This document shows positions 17,578 through 27,203 of a stretch of 45,943 bases of DNA, piece after piece. Both the position numbers and the translations under genes were made by a program. The stretch covers positions 1-45,943 of the forward strand of contig JAISIX010000086.1 of NCBI GenBank assembly GCA_031261805.1, in the 5' to 3' direction. Source of the stretch: Mediterranea sp. (in: CFB group bacteria). GTDB taxonomy: Bacteria > Bacteroidota > Bacteroidia > Bacteroidales > Bacteroidaceae. Numbering within the stretch: the first letter of the stretch is position 1; every line of letters begins with the position of its first letter. The notes beneath the pieces are model-generated. The model was not told where the DNA came from. It ran no database searches and was given only the letters and a program-made list of their open reading frames with translations.

Positions 17578-19410
17578 TCAGAGCTGCTGCATGTCGTTCA
17601 GCCGTTTGTAGTACCCGTCCAGGGCTATCAGCTCCTCGTGGCGGCCACGCTCCACGATCTGCCCCTCGTAGAGCACGCAAATCTCGTCGGCGTTCTTGAT
17701 GGTGGAGAGCCGGTGGGCGATGGCGATGGTGGTGCGGGTCTTCATCAGCCGGTCCAGCGCCTCCTGCACCAGGTGCTCCGACTCGGTGTCGAGCGCCGAG
17801 GTGGCCTCGTCGAGTATCAGGATGGGGGGGTTCTTGAGGATGGCGCGGGCGATGCTCACACGTTGCCGTTGTCCGCCCGAGAGCTTACCGCCCCGGTCGC
17901 CGATGTTGGTGTGGTAGCCGTCGGGCCACTCCTGGATGAAGTCGTGGGCGTTGGCTATCTTGGCGGCCTCCACCACCTGCTCCATGGTGGCGTTCTCCAC
18001 GCCGAAGGCGATGTTGTTGAAGAACGTGTCGTTGAAGAGGATGGCCTCCTGGTTGACGTTGCCTATCAGGCTGCGGAGGTCCGCCACGCGCACCTCGCGG
18101 ATGTCGGTGCCGTCGATGGTGATGCTGCCGCCCGTCACGTCGTGGTAGCGGGGCAGCAGGTCCACCAGGGTGGACTTGCCCGAGCCGGACTGTCCCACCA
18201 GCGCCACGGTCTTTCCTTTGGGCACCGTCAGGTTGATATGCTTCAGCACCTCACGCTCGCCGTCGTAGCTGAAGGAGACGTCGCGGAACTCCACCTTCTC
18301 CTCCAGGCCCGTCAGCGCCTTGGGGTGGGCTATCTCGCGGATGTTATTCTCGGCCTTGAGTATCTTGTCCACCCGCTCCATCGAGGCCAGCCCCTTGGGG
18401 ATGTTGTAGCTCGCCTTGGCGAAGTCCTTCAAGGGGTTGATGATGGCATAGAGAATCGTCATGTAGAACATGAAGATAGACGCGCTAAGGGCGGAGTTCT
18501 GCCCCAGTATTAGCGCTCCGCCAAACCAGAGTACGATGACGATGAGGATGGTACCCAGAAACTCACTCATGGGATGTGCCATCGACTGCCGAATGGCGAC
18601 CCGGCTGGAGAGCGTGCGTAGCTCATCACTACACCGTGCGAAGCGTTTCACCATCTTCTCCTCGGCAATAAAGGCCTTGATGATGCGCAGGCCGCCGAGC
18701 GTCTCCTCAAGTTGCGACATGGTGTCACTCCACTTTGCCTGCGACTCCAGCGACTGACGTTTCAGCTTTCGGCCCACCTTCCCCATAATCCAACCCATGC
18801 CGGGCAACACGATGAGGGTGAACAGGGTGAGTTGCCAGCTGGTGGCAATCAGTGTACTGAAGTAGACGATGATCAGGATGGGGTTTTTCAGCAGCATGTC
18901 CAGTGAGCTGGTGACGGAGTTCTCCACCTCACTCACGTCGCCACTCATGCGGGCAATGATATCGCCCTTCCGCTCCTCCGAGAAGAAAGCCAACGGAAGC
19001 CGGGTCACCTTGGTATAGACGCTCACACGGATGTCGCGGGCCACGCCGGTGCGCAGGGGCACCATCACGGCCGAGGAGGCGAAGTAGCAACCTGTCTTGA
19101 GGAGGGTAATCACAATCATGAAAGCTCCCAAGCAGATCAAGGTCTTCACGGGGCCGTTCGTATTGATCATGTCCGAAAAGAAATAGTAGAAGTTGTTTTC
19201 CACTACATCTCCGAAGTCGCCGCTCCCCCACTCCATGAAGTGATACACCTCCTGGTCGCCCGTCTTGAACAAGATGTTGAGGATGGGTATCAGCAGGGTG
19301 AAGGAGAATACGTTGAAGACGGCCGACAGGATGTTGAGCACCACAGCCCAGCCGATATACCTCTTGTAGGGCGACACGAAGCGTCGCATCAGTTGCAGGA
19401 ATTCTTTCAT
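17578..19410 (-). CDS. ABC transporter, ATP-binding/permease (MsbA-like)
   Basis: Walker A GQSGSGKST, signature LSGGQRQRVSIARAI, Walker B LILDEATSALD. ORF is over-extended; likely start MKEFLQLMRRFVSPYKRY at 19410. Confidence 0.93.
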   Translation of the reverse strand: MKEFLQLMRRFVSPYKRYIGWAVVLNILSAVFNVFSFTLLIPILNILFKTGDQEVYHFMEWGSGDFGDVVENNFYYFFSDMINTNGPVKTLICLGAFMIVITLLKTGCYFASSAVMVPLRTGVARDIRVSVYTKVTRLPLAFFSEERKGDIIARMSGDVSEVENSVTSSLDMLLKNPILIIVYFSTLIATSWQLTLFTLIVLPGMGWIMGKVGRKLKRQSLESQAKWSDTMSQLEETLGGLRIIKAFIAEEKMVKRFARCSDELRTLSSRVAIRQSMAHPMSEFLGTILIVIVLWFGGALILGQNSALSASIFMFYMTILYAIINPLKDFAKASYNIPKGLASMERVDKILKAENNIREIAHPKALTGLEEKVEFRDVSFSYDGEREVLKHINLTVPKGKTVALVGQSGSGKSTLVDLLPRYHDVTGGSITIDGTDIREVRVADLRSLIGNVNQEAILFNDTFFNNIAFGVENATMEQVVEAAKIANAHDFIQEWPDGYHTNIGDRGGKLSGGQRQRVSIARAILKNPPILILDEATSALDTESEHLVQEALDRLMKTRTTIAIAHRLSTIKNADEICVLYEGQIVERGRHEELIALDGYYKRLNDMQQL

Positions 19411-19616
19411 TGCGTGACGATAACTATGCGTTAAGGTTGCAAAGATAGCATAAAACGGGCGAAGTAAGCGCAGGTTCGCCCCTGTTTGTGGAGGGGGAGG
19501 CCAAAATTGGGGGCCGGACAAGAAAGAATAACTAAAGGTAGCGTTGCAAACTGCGACATGATTATTAGGCCATAAAATGGAAGTTAGGGGAGCATATTGT
19601 CGTCTTATAACAGGAA

Positions 19617-19645
19617 GGCCTGAAAGGCCCAAAGTGGCTGAAAGC
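19617..19645 (+). repeat. 29-bp dispersed repeat, copy 1 (inverted relative to 25425-25453)
   Basis: GGCCTGAAAGGCCCAAAGTGGCTGAAAGC versus reverse complement of 25425-25453 GGCCTGAAAGGCCCAAGGTGGCTGGAAGC (2 mismatches by eye). Confidence 0.75.
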
Positions 19646-19647
19646 AT

Positions 19648-19688
19648 AAAGGGCAGCATAACGGTAATATTCCATTATGCTGCCCTTT
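19648..19688 (-). terminator. Terminator downstream of susD
   Basis: 14-bp stem AAAGGGCAGCATAA / TTATGCTGCCCTTT with 13-nt loop, T-rich continuation on minus strand. Confidence 0.75.
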
Positions 19689-19715
19689 CAGGGCGCAGCC
19701 TTTAGTGCATGCTAC

Positions 19716-21584
19716 CTACAGGCTCCAGCCCGGCGTTTGCAGCAGGTTGTCCAGGGAGGTGGCGATGGTTCCCGTACCTATGGGGTGGAGGTAGTTCTTG
19801 TTTTCATCGAACGTGCGGTTCTTCAGCTCGTTGCCGGCATAGGCGTCGATGTAAGAGCGGCCGGTGACAGGGTCCTGGTAGAACTTCACTTTCGCTTTCT
19901 CGTAACGCCCACCGGCCTCAAAGTCGGAGGGGACGACACGCATGCCCAGCACCTGTTTGGTCAGGCGGTTGCCTTGTTTCCAACGCATCAGGTCGTCGTA
20001 GCGGGTGCTCTCGAACGAAAGCTCGATGCGGCGTTCCCGACGAATCTCGACCAAGAGGGGGTCGATGCCCGTACCCGTGTACTTAGGGTCTACCGGCACG
20101 TTGGTGATGTCCAGATGGGCCACCCCGGCACGGTCGCGTAGCAGGTTGATGGACTTGTCGAGGTCTTCCTGTGTCAGCGTGTTCAGCTCTGCCTTGGCCT
20201 CAGCGTAAGAGAGCAGCACCTCGGCATAGCGAAGGATGGGGAAGTCCGTGATTTCGCTGGCACCTTGCTTTGACTTCTCGGCGGGGTTGAAGTTCTTGAT
20301 GTAGTAGTAACCGGTGAGCGAACGGGGAGTACCCATGCCGTCCAGGCGGGGGAACGACTTCTCGGGGGCGGAGATATCGAACATCGCCTTTGCGTTGTCC
20401 GCCGTGGGGTTCATGATGGTCTGCGACAGGCGTGCGTCGCGGTTCTTGAAGATGTCCTCCACGTTGGCATCGTCGTGTGGCAGGGTGGTGAGCGCCGTGG
20501 GCTGCCCGTCGCTCCAGAGGAAGTCCTCCACAAAGTCCTGCGTGGGCGAGGCGTAGAGCTGCGTGCCGCCATAGAGGTTGGCCGAGAAGGAGTGGCCGCC
20601 GTTGGTATTGTCGTCCACGTACAGGCGGGGCAGGATGACCTCGGGGTTGGCGTTGTCGCTCAGGTTGGTATTGGTGAAGAGCGCACGGTAGTCCGAGGCG
20701 GGGTTGCCGGTGTTGTACACCCGGTACTTGCCCGAGTCCATCACCTTCTGTGCGGCATCGGCGGCGGCGGTGAGCCACGTGTCCACGTCGGCGGTGGCGT
20801 TGGCATCGTCGAGGTTATCGTCCTTGTGATACTTCCGCCACGTGCCCTCGTAGAGGCAGATGCGTGCCTTCAGCGTATAGGCCGTGTACTTGTTCAGGCG
20901 GTCCTTGTTGGCGCCGTTGGCGGCTATCCACTCCTCGCGGGTGGGGAGGCAGATGGCGGCGCTGTCGATGTCGGACAATACCTGGGCCATCACCTTCTCC
21001 CGACTATCCTGCCTGCTGAAGAGCACTTTGGAATCCACGTCGAGCGGGGCGGTGACTAAGGGCACCCGTCCATACTCCTTCACCTTGTCGAAGTAGAACC
21101 AGGCGCGCCAGAAGTAAGCCTCGCCGGCGTACCAGTCGCGACGGGCCTGCGCCACGCCGGTAGCACGGTTGTAGTTGGCCAGGAAGTAGTTGCACTGGTA
21201 CAGGATCTCCCAGTTCCAGTGGCCGTAGAAGCACTTGGAGGCATCGATACCCTCCTTGCCGGCGCCGAGGTCGGCCCATGTCTTCAGGTTGGCGTCGGTA
21301 GAGGCGAGGTTGTCCGATGCCGCCTCGAAGCAGAAGAAGCTGTTGCTCTTGGAGTACGAGGTGGTGGCGTTGCCGCTGAAGTAGGGGGCGTAGTTGTACT
21401 TTTGCCCCACGTAGTTATAGATGCCGTTGGTGTATGCCTTCAGGTCGGCCTCGGCCTTCCAGTAGTCGGCGTTGTTAAGTCCGGCCGACGGCGAGCGGTC
21501 GAGGAAGCTGTCGTCGCAGGCGGTGGCAGCCATGCAGGCGACGGCTCCCAGCAGTATATTCTTCAGTATATTGATTGCTTTCAT
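19716..21584 (-). CDS. SusD/RagB family nutrient-binding outer membrane lipoprotein
   Basis: Lipobox AATACDDSFLDRSP, EAYFWRAWFYFDKVKEYGRVPLV, ILRYAEVLLSYAEAKAEL, RRERRIELSFE. Confidence 0.96.
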   Translation of the reverse strand: MKAINILKNILLGAVACMAATACDDSFLDRSPSAGLNNADYWKAEADLKAYTNGIYNYVGQKYNYAPYFSGNATTSYSKSNSFFCFEAASDNLASTDANLKTWADLGAGKEGIDASKCFYGHWNWEILYQCNYFLANYNRATGVAQARRDWYAGEAYFWRAWFYFDKVKEYGRVPLVTAPLDVDSKVLFSRQDSREKVMAQVLSDIDSAAICLPTREEWIAANGANKDRLNKYTAYTLKARICLYEGTWRKYHKDDNLDDANATADVDTWLTAAADAAQKVMDSGKYRVYNTGNPASDYRALFTNTNLSDNANPEVILPRLYVDDNTNGGHSFSANLYGGTQLYASPTQDFVEDFLWSDGQPTALTTLPHDDANVEDIFKNRDARLSQTIMNPTADNAKAMFDISAPEKSFPRLDGMGTPRSLTGYYYIKNFNPAEKSKQGASEITDFPILRYAEVLLSYAEAKAELNTLTQEDLDKSINLLRDRAGVAHLDITNVPVDPKYTGTGIDPLLVEIRRERRIELSFESTRYDDLMRWKQGNRLTKQVLGMRVVPSDFEAGGRYEKAKVKFYQDPVTGRSYIDAYAGNELKNRTFDENKNYLHPIGTGTIATSLDNLLQTPGWSL

Positions 21585-21593
21585 ATCAGTCCA

Positions 21594-24500
21594 TTAAAAA
21601 GTTACGTTTACTCCGAGTGAAATCACCTTTTGGTAGGGGTATCCCAGCGCTCCCGTCTGTGCCTGCTTGTTCCAGGTGGTGTCGCTCGAGCCGGCGGTCT
21701 GCGGGTCGATGGGTGCGTGCAGGTGCGAGAGGGTCCAGAGGTTCTCGCCGCTGAGGTAGATTTGTGCCTTGGTGAGGTAGACCTTGCGTATCCAGCTTTC
21801 GGGCAGGTTGTAGCCCACGGTGAGTGTCTTCAGGCGTAGGAAAGAGGCATCCTGCATGTACTTGGTCTGTGCCTGCTCGTTGCGTGCGCCGCCCGATGAG
21901 TTGCCCCGTCGGGTGAGGGGGAAGTAGGGGTTGTGTGCCAGGTTCTCCTCGGCGGTCAACTGGGGGTTCCAGGTGTCGGTGAGGAAGCGTTGCTGGGTGA
22001 CGTAGTACTGGGTGGCCAGCGGCCAGAAGTCCTGCGCGCTGGGCCAGAAGTTGCGCTTGCCGATGCCTTGGAAGAAGACATTGAGGTAGACGCCCTTGTA
22101 CTCGGCGTTGGCGGCGATGCCATACATGAATCGCGGGGTGGTGTTGCCTATCACCTTCATGTCGCCATGGTCGTCGAGCTTGGAGGCACCCTTGTTGATG
22201 TCGCCGCTCCCGTCGAGGTCCTTGTACTTGATGTCGCCCATCTTCCAGCCACCGTTGGCGATGTAGGACTGCCCTTTGCCGTTGGCCCAGTCGAGGTCTT
22301 CTTGGGTGCTGATGAATCCGTCGGTGACGTATCCCCATATCTCACCCACCTTCTTGCCCACGTAGTAGGTGCTCCCGTCGTCGGCCCCGGCCTTCACGGT
22401 GTTGGGGTTGCCGTACCACTTGGTGATGGTGGACTGCGCGTCGGCCAGGTTGAACTTCACGCCGTAGGAGAAGTCCTTGCCCACACGGTCCTGCCACCCT
22501 ACGTTCAGCTCCCATCCTACGGTCTTGAGCGAGCCTCCGTTGGTGTAGGGCGAGCCTGTGCCGATGAGTCCGGGCAGGTCCTTGCGTTGCACCAGCATGT
22601 CGGTAGTGTTGCGTCGGTACACATCCAGCGAGAGGTCGAGCCGTTGGCGGAAGAGGGTGAGGTCGAAACCGCCGTTGATGGTAGCCACCTTCTCCCAGGT
22701 GAGGTTGGCGGTGAGCATCCGGCTGGGCGCTTGTATATAGGTATTGGTAGAGCTTCCGCCAAAGGGGTAGTAAGGCGTGGTCACCCCGTTGTTCAGTATC
22801 TCGTAGGAGGGGTAGTATCCCAGTCCGCTGATGAGCTGGTTGCCCAGCACGCCGTAGTTGGCGCGCAGCTTCAGGTTGTCCACCACGCCGCGGGCGAACT
22901 TCATGAACGGCTCCTCGGAGAGGCGCCATCCTACCGAAGCCGACGGGGCGAACACGCTTCGGTTGCCGCGGGGGAAGCGCGAGCTGAGGTCGTAGCGCCC
23001 GTTCACCTCGGCCAGGTAGCGCTCCTTATAGTTGTACTCCACGTGGAAGAAGGCGCCCCTCAAGGCCTCCTCGTAGTTGTTGTTGTTGGGCTGCGTCACG
23101 CTGGTGGTGCCCGAGGCGAGGCTCAGCGACGGCTTGTCGGGGTTGATGAGGTTCTGCACCGAGGCGGTGTAGTAGGTATATTGCGTCAGCTCCTGGTTGA
23201 AGCCCACCTGGCCTTTGAGGAAGTGCGCGTCGGCGATGCGCCGCTCGTAGGTGGTATAGGCGTTGAAGGAGTAGTAGTCGCGCTCCGACTGTGCCAAGCT
23301 GTACGAGTCCGCACCCCAGTCGCCGGTGGGTGCCAGTATGAGGCCGGTGCCCTTGTTGCCCTTGATGGCGTTGTCTAAGCGCTTCTTGTTGGTGGTGTCG
23401 CGGCTGAAGACCCTCCGGTAGTTGTAGTCCACGTGTATGCGCCAGCCCTTCAGCGGGGTGATGTCGACCGCGGGAGTAAGCACTATCTCGTGCTGCCGGC
23501 TCACCTTGCGGCCGCCGTAGCGCAACAGGTACTCCTGGTTCTGGTCGTAGAACCAGTCGCCGATGAAGCCATCCAGCTCGGGGTGGGCGGGGTCGCCCAG
23601 CCACTGCCCTCCCTTGGTGGGCTGCGAGAAGATGAGCGCATGCCAGAACGTCTCCTTGTACTTCGTCGGCTCATCGTAGGTAGAGGTGTTGTAGGCCGCC
23701 TTGAGGTTGAGGGTAGCCCACTTCAGCGACTTGTTCTCCACCTTCAGCATGGAGTTCCAGCGGTTGTACTTGTCGGGGTTGATGCTCTCCATGCCCTCCT
23801 GGTGCTGGTAGGACACGGAGGCGTAGAAGTTGGTCGTCTCGCTACCGCCCGTCACGCTGAAGTTATGCGTCTGCCGGGGTGTCCAGTCGCGCACGAGGTA
23901 GTCCTGCCAGTTGGTGTACCCCACCGGCTGGTACTGCCCGTTGGAGTCGAATATATAGTTGGGCAGCGAGGGGTTGTCGAGCTTGGCCTTGATGCCGTCC
24001 ACCACCTCTTTGGAGAAGACGGAGTAGTCGGCGCTGCCGCTGTTCACCATCCCTTGGTTGACGAAGGTCACGTGGTCGTAGCTGTTCTTCACCCACTCGG
24101 GCATCACCGTGGGGGCTGCCCAGGCGTAGTTGCCGTTGTAGTTCACGGTGAGCTTCTTGCCGGCCTGCCCGTTCTTGGTGGTGACGAGCACCACGCCAAA
24201 GGCTCCCTTCACGCCATACACCGCGGCCGATGCCGCGTCTTTCAGCACGGAGATGGTGGCGATATCGTTGGGGTTGAGCAACTTCAGGCTGGACTCCACG
24301 CCATCGACGAGCACCAGCGGGCTGCCGCCATTGACGGAGGTGATGCCGCGCACGTTGATGCTGATGTCCGAGTTAGGGTTTCCGCTGGTGGGCTGGATGT
24401 TCACGCCCGGCATCACCCCTTCCAGTGCCGTACCGATGGAGGCCACCGGACGGCTCTGCAGGAACTTGTCGTCGGTCTGCGCCACGGCGCCGGTCAGGTT

Positions 24501-24932
24501 GGCCTTCTTCTGCGTGCCATAGCCCACTACCACCACCTCGTCCAGTGCCTTGCTGTCTTCCTGCAAGGTGACTTGGAGCGTCCGTCCGGCCTGGTAGGCC
24601 ACGCGTTGTGTCTGGTAGCCGATGTAGCTCACCGTGAGGGACCCTTTGGCCGGCAATCCCGAGAGGCGGAAGTGCCCGTCCATGTCGGTGATGGTCCCTA
24701 TGCTTTGGGAGTTCTCGAGCCGTACGCTCGCACCGATGACCGGCATCCCCGTCTGGTCCACGACGGTGCCTGCTACTTGCTCGTTCTGGGCGAGCGTCGG
24801 ATGGGTAAGTGGTAAGAATACCAGCAGGGCCAACAGGACCCTAAGGAGGAAAGTTCGTTGGTTGGGGGGAGTTCCTTGGCATCCCCGCTTGTGGTAGTCG
24901 TCTTTCATAAATCTACTTTTAAAATTAAACAT
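21594..24932 (-). CDS. SusC/RagA family TonB-linked outer membrane transporter
   Basis: Carboxypeptidase-like N-terminal domain, ALDEVVVVGYGTQKKANLTGAV plug, beta-barrel ending SLGVNVTF. Confidence 0.97.
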   Translation of the reverse strand: MFNFKSRFMKDDYHKRGCQGTPPNQRTFLLRVLLALLVFLPLTHPTLAQNEQVAGTVVDQTGMPVIGASVRLENSQSIGTITDMDGHFRLSGLPAKGSLTVSYIGYQTQRVAYQAGRTLQVTLQEDSKALDEVVVVGYGTQKKANLTGAVAQTDDKFLQSRPVASIGTALEGVMPGVNIQPTSGNPNSDISINVRGITSVNGGSPLVLVDGVESSLKLLNPNDIATISVLKDAASAAVYGVKGAFGVVLVTTKNGQAGKKLTVNYNGNYAWAAPTVMPEWVKNSYDHVTFVNQGMVNSGSADYSVFSKEVVDGIKAKLDNPSLPNYIFDSNGQYQPVGYTNWQDYLVRDWTPRQTHNFSVTGGSETTNFYASVSYQHQEGMESINPDKYNRWNSMLKVENKSLKWATLNLKAAYNTSTYDEPTKYKETFWHALIFSQPTKGGQWLGDPAHPELDGFIGDWFYDQNQEYLLRYGGRKVSRQHEIVLTPAVDITPLKGWRIHVDYNYRRVFSRDTTNKKRLDNAIKGNKGTGLILAPTGDWGADSYSLAQSERDYYSFNAYTTYERRIADAHFLKGQVGFNQELTQYTYYTASVQNLINPDKPSLSLASGTTSVTQPNNNNYEEALRGAFFHVEYNYKERYLAEVNGRYDLSSRFPRGNRSVFAPSASVGWRLSEEPFMKFARGVVDNLKLRANYGVLGNQLISGLGYYPSYEILNNGVTTPYYPFGGSSTNTYIQAPSRMLTANLTWEKVATINGGFDLTLFRQRLDLSLDVYRRNTTDMLVQRKDLPGLIGTGSPYTNGGSLKTVGWELNVGWQDRVGKDFSYGVKFNLADAQSTITKWYGNPNTVKAGADDGSTYYVGKKVGEIWGYVTDGFISTQEDLDWANGKGQSYIANGGWKMGDIKYKDLDGSGDINKGASKLDDHGDMKVIGNTTPRFMYGIAANAEYKGVYLNVFFQGIGKRNFWPSAQDFWPLATQYYVTQQRFLTDTWNPQLTAEENLAHNPYFPLTRRGNSSGGARNEQAQTKYMQDASFLRLKTLTVGYNLPESWIRKVYLTKAQIYLSGENLWTLSHLHAPIDPQTAGSSDTTWNKQAQTGALGYPYQKVISLGVNVTF

Positions 24933-24995
24933 CTCTTGCCTATTTTCAGTGAGACAGCCTTGCGTGTAGGTTCTTTCATCTTATTTAGGACGCCG

Positions 24996-25026
24996 CAAAA
25001 GTACGAAAGAATCCGTCGAGACCAAA
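24996..25026 (-). promoter_or_regulatory. Putative Bacteroidetes promoter for susC-susD
   Basis: Minus strand: TTTTGG near 25022-25026 and TACTTTTG (25003-24996), about 19 bp apart. Confidence 0.55.
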
Positions 25027-25079
25027 AGAAACGTGAAAAATAACAGGAACAGCGGGTCGAACTCCCTTACCATCGGCTA

Positions 25080-25202
25080 TTCAACCCCATTCGGGGTTGC
25101 AGGATTTAAGCCACCATATACCCCCGATTGCACCGGGGGTTAGCAAGATACAACGCCTCCGGTGTTACCCGTACAGACTTATGATACAGCACCAGCTTTC
25201 AG
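25080..25202 (+). repeat. Dispersed triple-hairpin (REP-like) repeat, copy A
   Basis: Three consecutive palindromes: CAACCCC..GGGGTTG, ACCCCCG..CGGGGGT, AACGCC..GGTGTT; homologous to reverse complement of 45821-45943. Confidence 0.85.
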
Positions 25203-25250
25203 GCGAACCAACGGTTCTTCTCCCTAAGCAAACCGTTTGTCCCATTCGTT

Positions 25251-25390
25251 GGGACTTTTTTCCCAAGGTGCTGGGACTTTTTTTCCCAAGGCGGTGGGAC
25301 TTTCTTCCCAAGGCGGTGGGACTTTCTTTCCCAAGGCGGTGGGACTTTCTTCCCCAAGGCGGTGGGACTTTCTTCCCAGCATGGTGGGAA
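25251..25390. repeat. Minisatellite, about 6 units of 22-23 bp (GGGACTTTCTTCCCAAGGCGGT)
   Basis: GGGAC recurs at 25251, 25273, 25296, 25318, 25341 and 25364, with a degenerate GGGAA at 25386. Confidence 0.95.
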
Positions 25391-25424
25391 AGATGAGACA
25401 ATAGGTTGGCCGCCCGAGGCAGAG

Positions 25425-25453
25425 GCTTCCAGCCACCTTGGGCCTTTCAGGCC
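25425..25453 (-). repeat. 29-bp dispersed repeat, copy 2
   Basis: Reverse complement GGCCTGAAAGGCCCAAGGTGGCTGGAAGC matches 19617-19645. Confidence 0.75.
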
Positions 25454-25500
25454 ACCTTTGGCTGAGACAGCTTAGTGGCACGATGGCAGATAATCATTCG

Positions 25501-26271
25501 CTAATACTCCTTTGCCAGCAGGCTCTCCAGCTCCTCGGCGCTCAGGCGGAGGTGGAACTGCCCGTTGTAGGCCACGGAGATGGCGCCGGTCTCCTCGGAG
25601 ACGATGATGGCATGCGCGTCGCTCTGCTGTGAGATGCCCATGGCGGCACGATGGCGCAGGCCCAACTCCTTGGGTATGTTGAGGTCGTGCGACACGGGTA
25701 GGATGCAGCCGGCCGCCTTGATGCGGTTCTTGCTGATGACCATGGCACCGTCGTGTAGCGGGCTGTTCTTGAAGAAGATGTTCTCGATGAGGCGTTGGTT
25801 GATGAGCGCGTCTATCTCGTCGCCCGTGCGGACAATCTCGTCCAGCGGCACGTTGTGCTCTATGACGATGAGCGCCCCCACCTTCTGCTTGCCCATGCTC
25901 AGGCAGGCCATCACCACCGGCATGATGTCGGCGTGTCCGAGGTCTTCCTTCTTGGAGCCTCGGAAGAAGTGGGCCAGCGCCCGGATGCGCCGCTGCGACC
26001 CGAGCGTGAGCAGGAAGCGCCGGATCTCGTCCTGGAAAAGGACGATGAGGGCGATGACGCCCACGTTCATCAGCGTGTCGAAGATGGACCCCAACAGGCG
26101 CATCTCCAGCACGCGCGTCACCAGCAGCCAGATGAGGATAAACACCAGGATGCCGGTGAACACCTTGATGGAGCCGGAGGCTTTCATCAGCCTGTACGTG
26201 TAGTACAGCAGGAGGGCCACCAGCAGGATGTCGATAAAGTCCTTTACGCCAAAGTCAAAAAACAGGTTCAT
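25501..26271 (-). CDS. cdaA: Diadenylate cyclase (CdaA, DisA_N domain)
   Basis: Three N-terminal TM helices, PLHDGAMVISKNRIKAAGCILPVS (DGA) and GLRHRAAMGISQQSDA (RHR). Confidence 0.95.
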   Translation of the reverse strand: MNLFFDFGVKDFIDILLVALLLYYTYRLMKASGSIKVFTGILVFILIWLLVTRVLEMRLLGSIFDTLMNVGVIALIVLFQDEIRRFLLTLGSQRRIRALAHFFRGSKKEDLGHADIMPVVMACLSMGKQKVGALIVIEHNVPLDEIVRTGDEIDALINQRLIENIFFKNSPLHDGAMVISKNRIKAAGCILPVSHDLNIPKELGLRHRAAMGISQQSDAHAIIVSEETGAISVAYNGQFHLRLSAEELESLLAKEY

Positions 26272-27142
26272 GGGTGTGTGGGGTGTGGATAAGGGGGGAT
26301 ACTGATTCTTTTAGTTTCTCGACGATGCGGACGGCCTCTACCGCTTGGCGCACATCGTGCACCCGCAGCAGGTTGGCCCCCTTCGTCAGCGCCAAGGTAT
26401 GGAGCACGGTGGTGCCGTTGAGGGCCTCCGCGGGGGTGCTGCCCAGGAGCTTGTACACCATCGACTTGCGCGACACGCCCACCAGCAGGGGCAGCTCGAA
26501 GAGGCTGAACTCCTCGAGGTGGGCCAGCAGCTCGTAGTTGTGCTCCAGTGTCTTGCCGAAGCCGAAGCCGGGGTCGAGGATGATGTCCTTGGCGCCCAGG
26601 TCGCGGAGTTGCTGCACCTTGCGGGCGAAATAGAGGAAGACCTCCCGCAGGAGGTTGTCGTAGTGGGGCGCTTCCTGCATGTCCTGAGGGGTTCCCTGGA
26701 TATGCATGAGGATATAGGGTACGCCCAGCTCGGCCACGGTGGCGAACATCCGCTCGTCCATCTCCCCTCCGGCGATGTCGTTGATGAGGGCCACGCCATA
26801 CTCCTCCACGCATTGCCGGGCCACGTCGGCTCGGAAGGTGTCGACCGAGACGATGGCGTGGGGGAAGTCGCGGTTCACTATCTCCAGCCCGGTACGTAGC
26901 CGGCGCATCTCTTCCTCGGGGGTGATGTGCTCGGCGTTGGGGCGCGAGGAGTAGGCGCCTATGTCTATGATACTCGCCCCTTCGTCTAGGATTTGCTTGG
27001 CGCGGGCGGCAATCTCCTGCTCTGTCTGCATCCGGCTTCCGGCATAGAACGAGTCGGGGGTGACGTTGAGGATGCCCATGACCTGCGGCTTGGCCAGGTC
27101 TATCAGTTGTCCCTTTGCGTTGATATACATCGATGGTCTCAT
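26255..27142 (-). CDS. folP: Dihydropteroate synthase
   Basis: VMGILNVTPDSFYAGSR, IIDIGAYSSRPNAE, LINDIAGG, DIILDPGFGFGKTLEHN, GVSRKSM. Confidence 0.96.
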   Translation of the reverse strand: MRPSMYINAKGQLIDLAKPQVMGILNVTPDSFYAGSRMQTEQEIAARAKQILDEGASIIDIGAYSSRPNAEHITPEEEMRRLRTGLEIVNRDFPHAIVSVDTFRADVARQCVEEYGVALINDIAGGEMDERMFATVAELGVPYILMHIQGTPQDMQEAPHYDNLLREVFLYFARKVQQLRDLGAKDIILDPGFGFGKTLEHNYELLAHLEEFSLFELPLLVGVSRKSMVYKLLGSTPAEALNGTTVLHTLALTKGANLLRVHDVRQAVEAVRIVEKLKESVSPLIHTPHTHEPVF

Positions 27143-27171
27143 CTATTCGTTGTTCTTCTTTGAAATTGGCA

Positions 27172-27203
27172 CAAATGTAGCGATAATGCCAACGCTCTCC
27201 AAA
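27172..27203 (-). promoter_or_regulatory. Putative Bacteroidetes promoter for folP-cdaA
   Basis: Minus strand TTTG (27203-27200) and TACATTTG (27179-27172), about 20 bp apart. Confidence 0.6.

Noticed and set aside
19411-19659. N-terminal extension of the MsbA-like ORF
   Set aside because: Extension has no homology-like character; normal start MKEFLQLMRRF at 19410 with a -7-like TATCTTTG just upstream.
25080-25390. Possible CRISPR array
   Set aside because: Repeats are contiguous 22-23-bp units without unique spacers, and no cas genes are in the window.
25165-25481. Minus-strand ORFs translating the minisatellite (GRKSHRLGKESPTALGRKSHRLG)
   Set aside because: Unit length alternates 22/23 bp so frame is not maintained, two frames are equally open, and no start context or domain is seen; treated as non-coding repeat.
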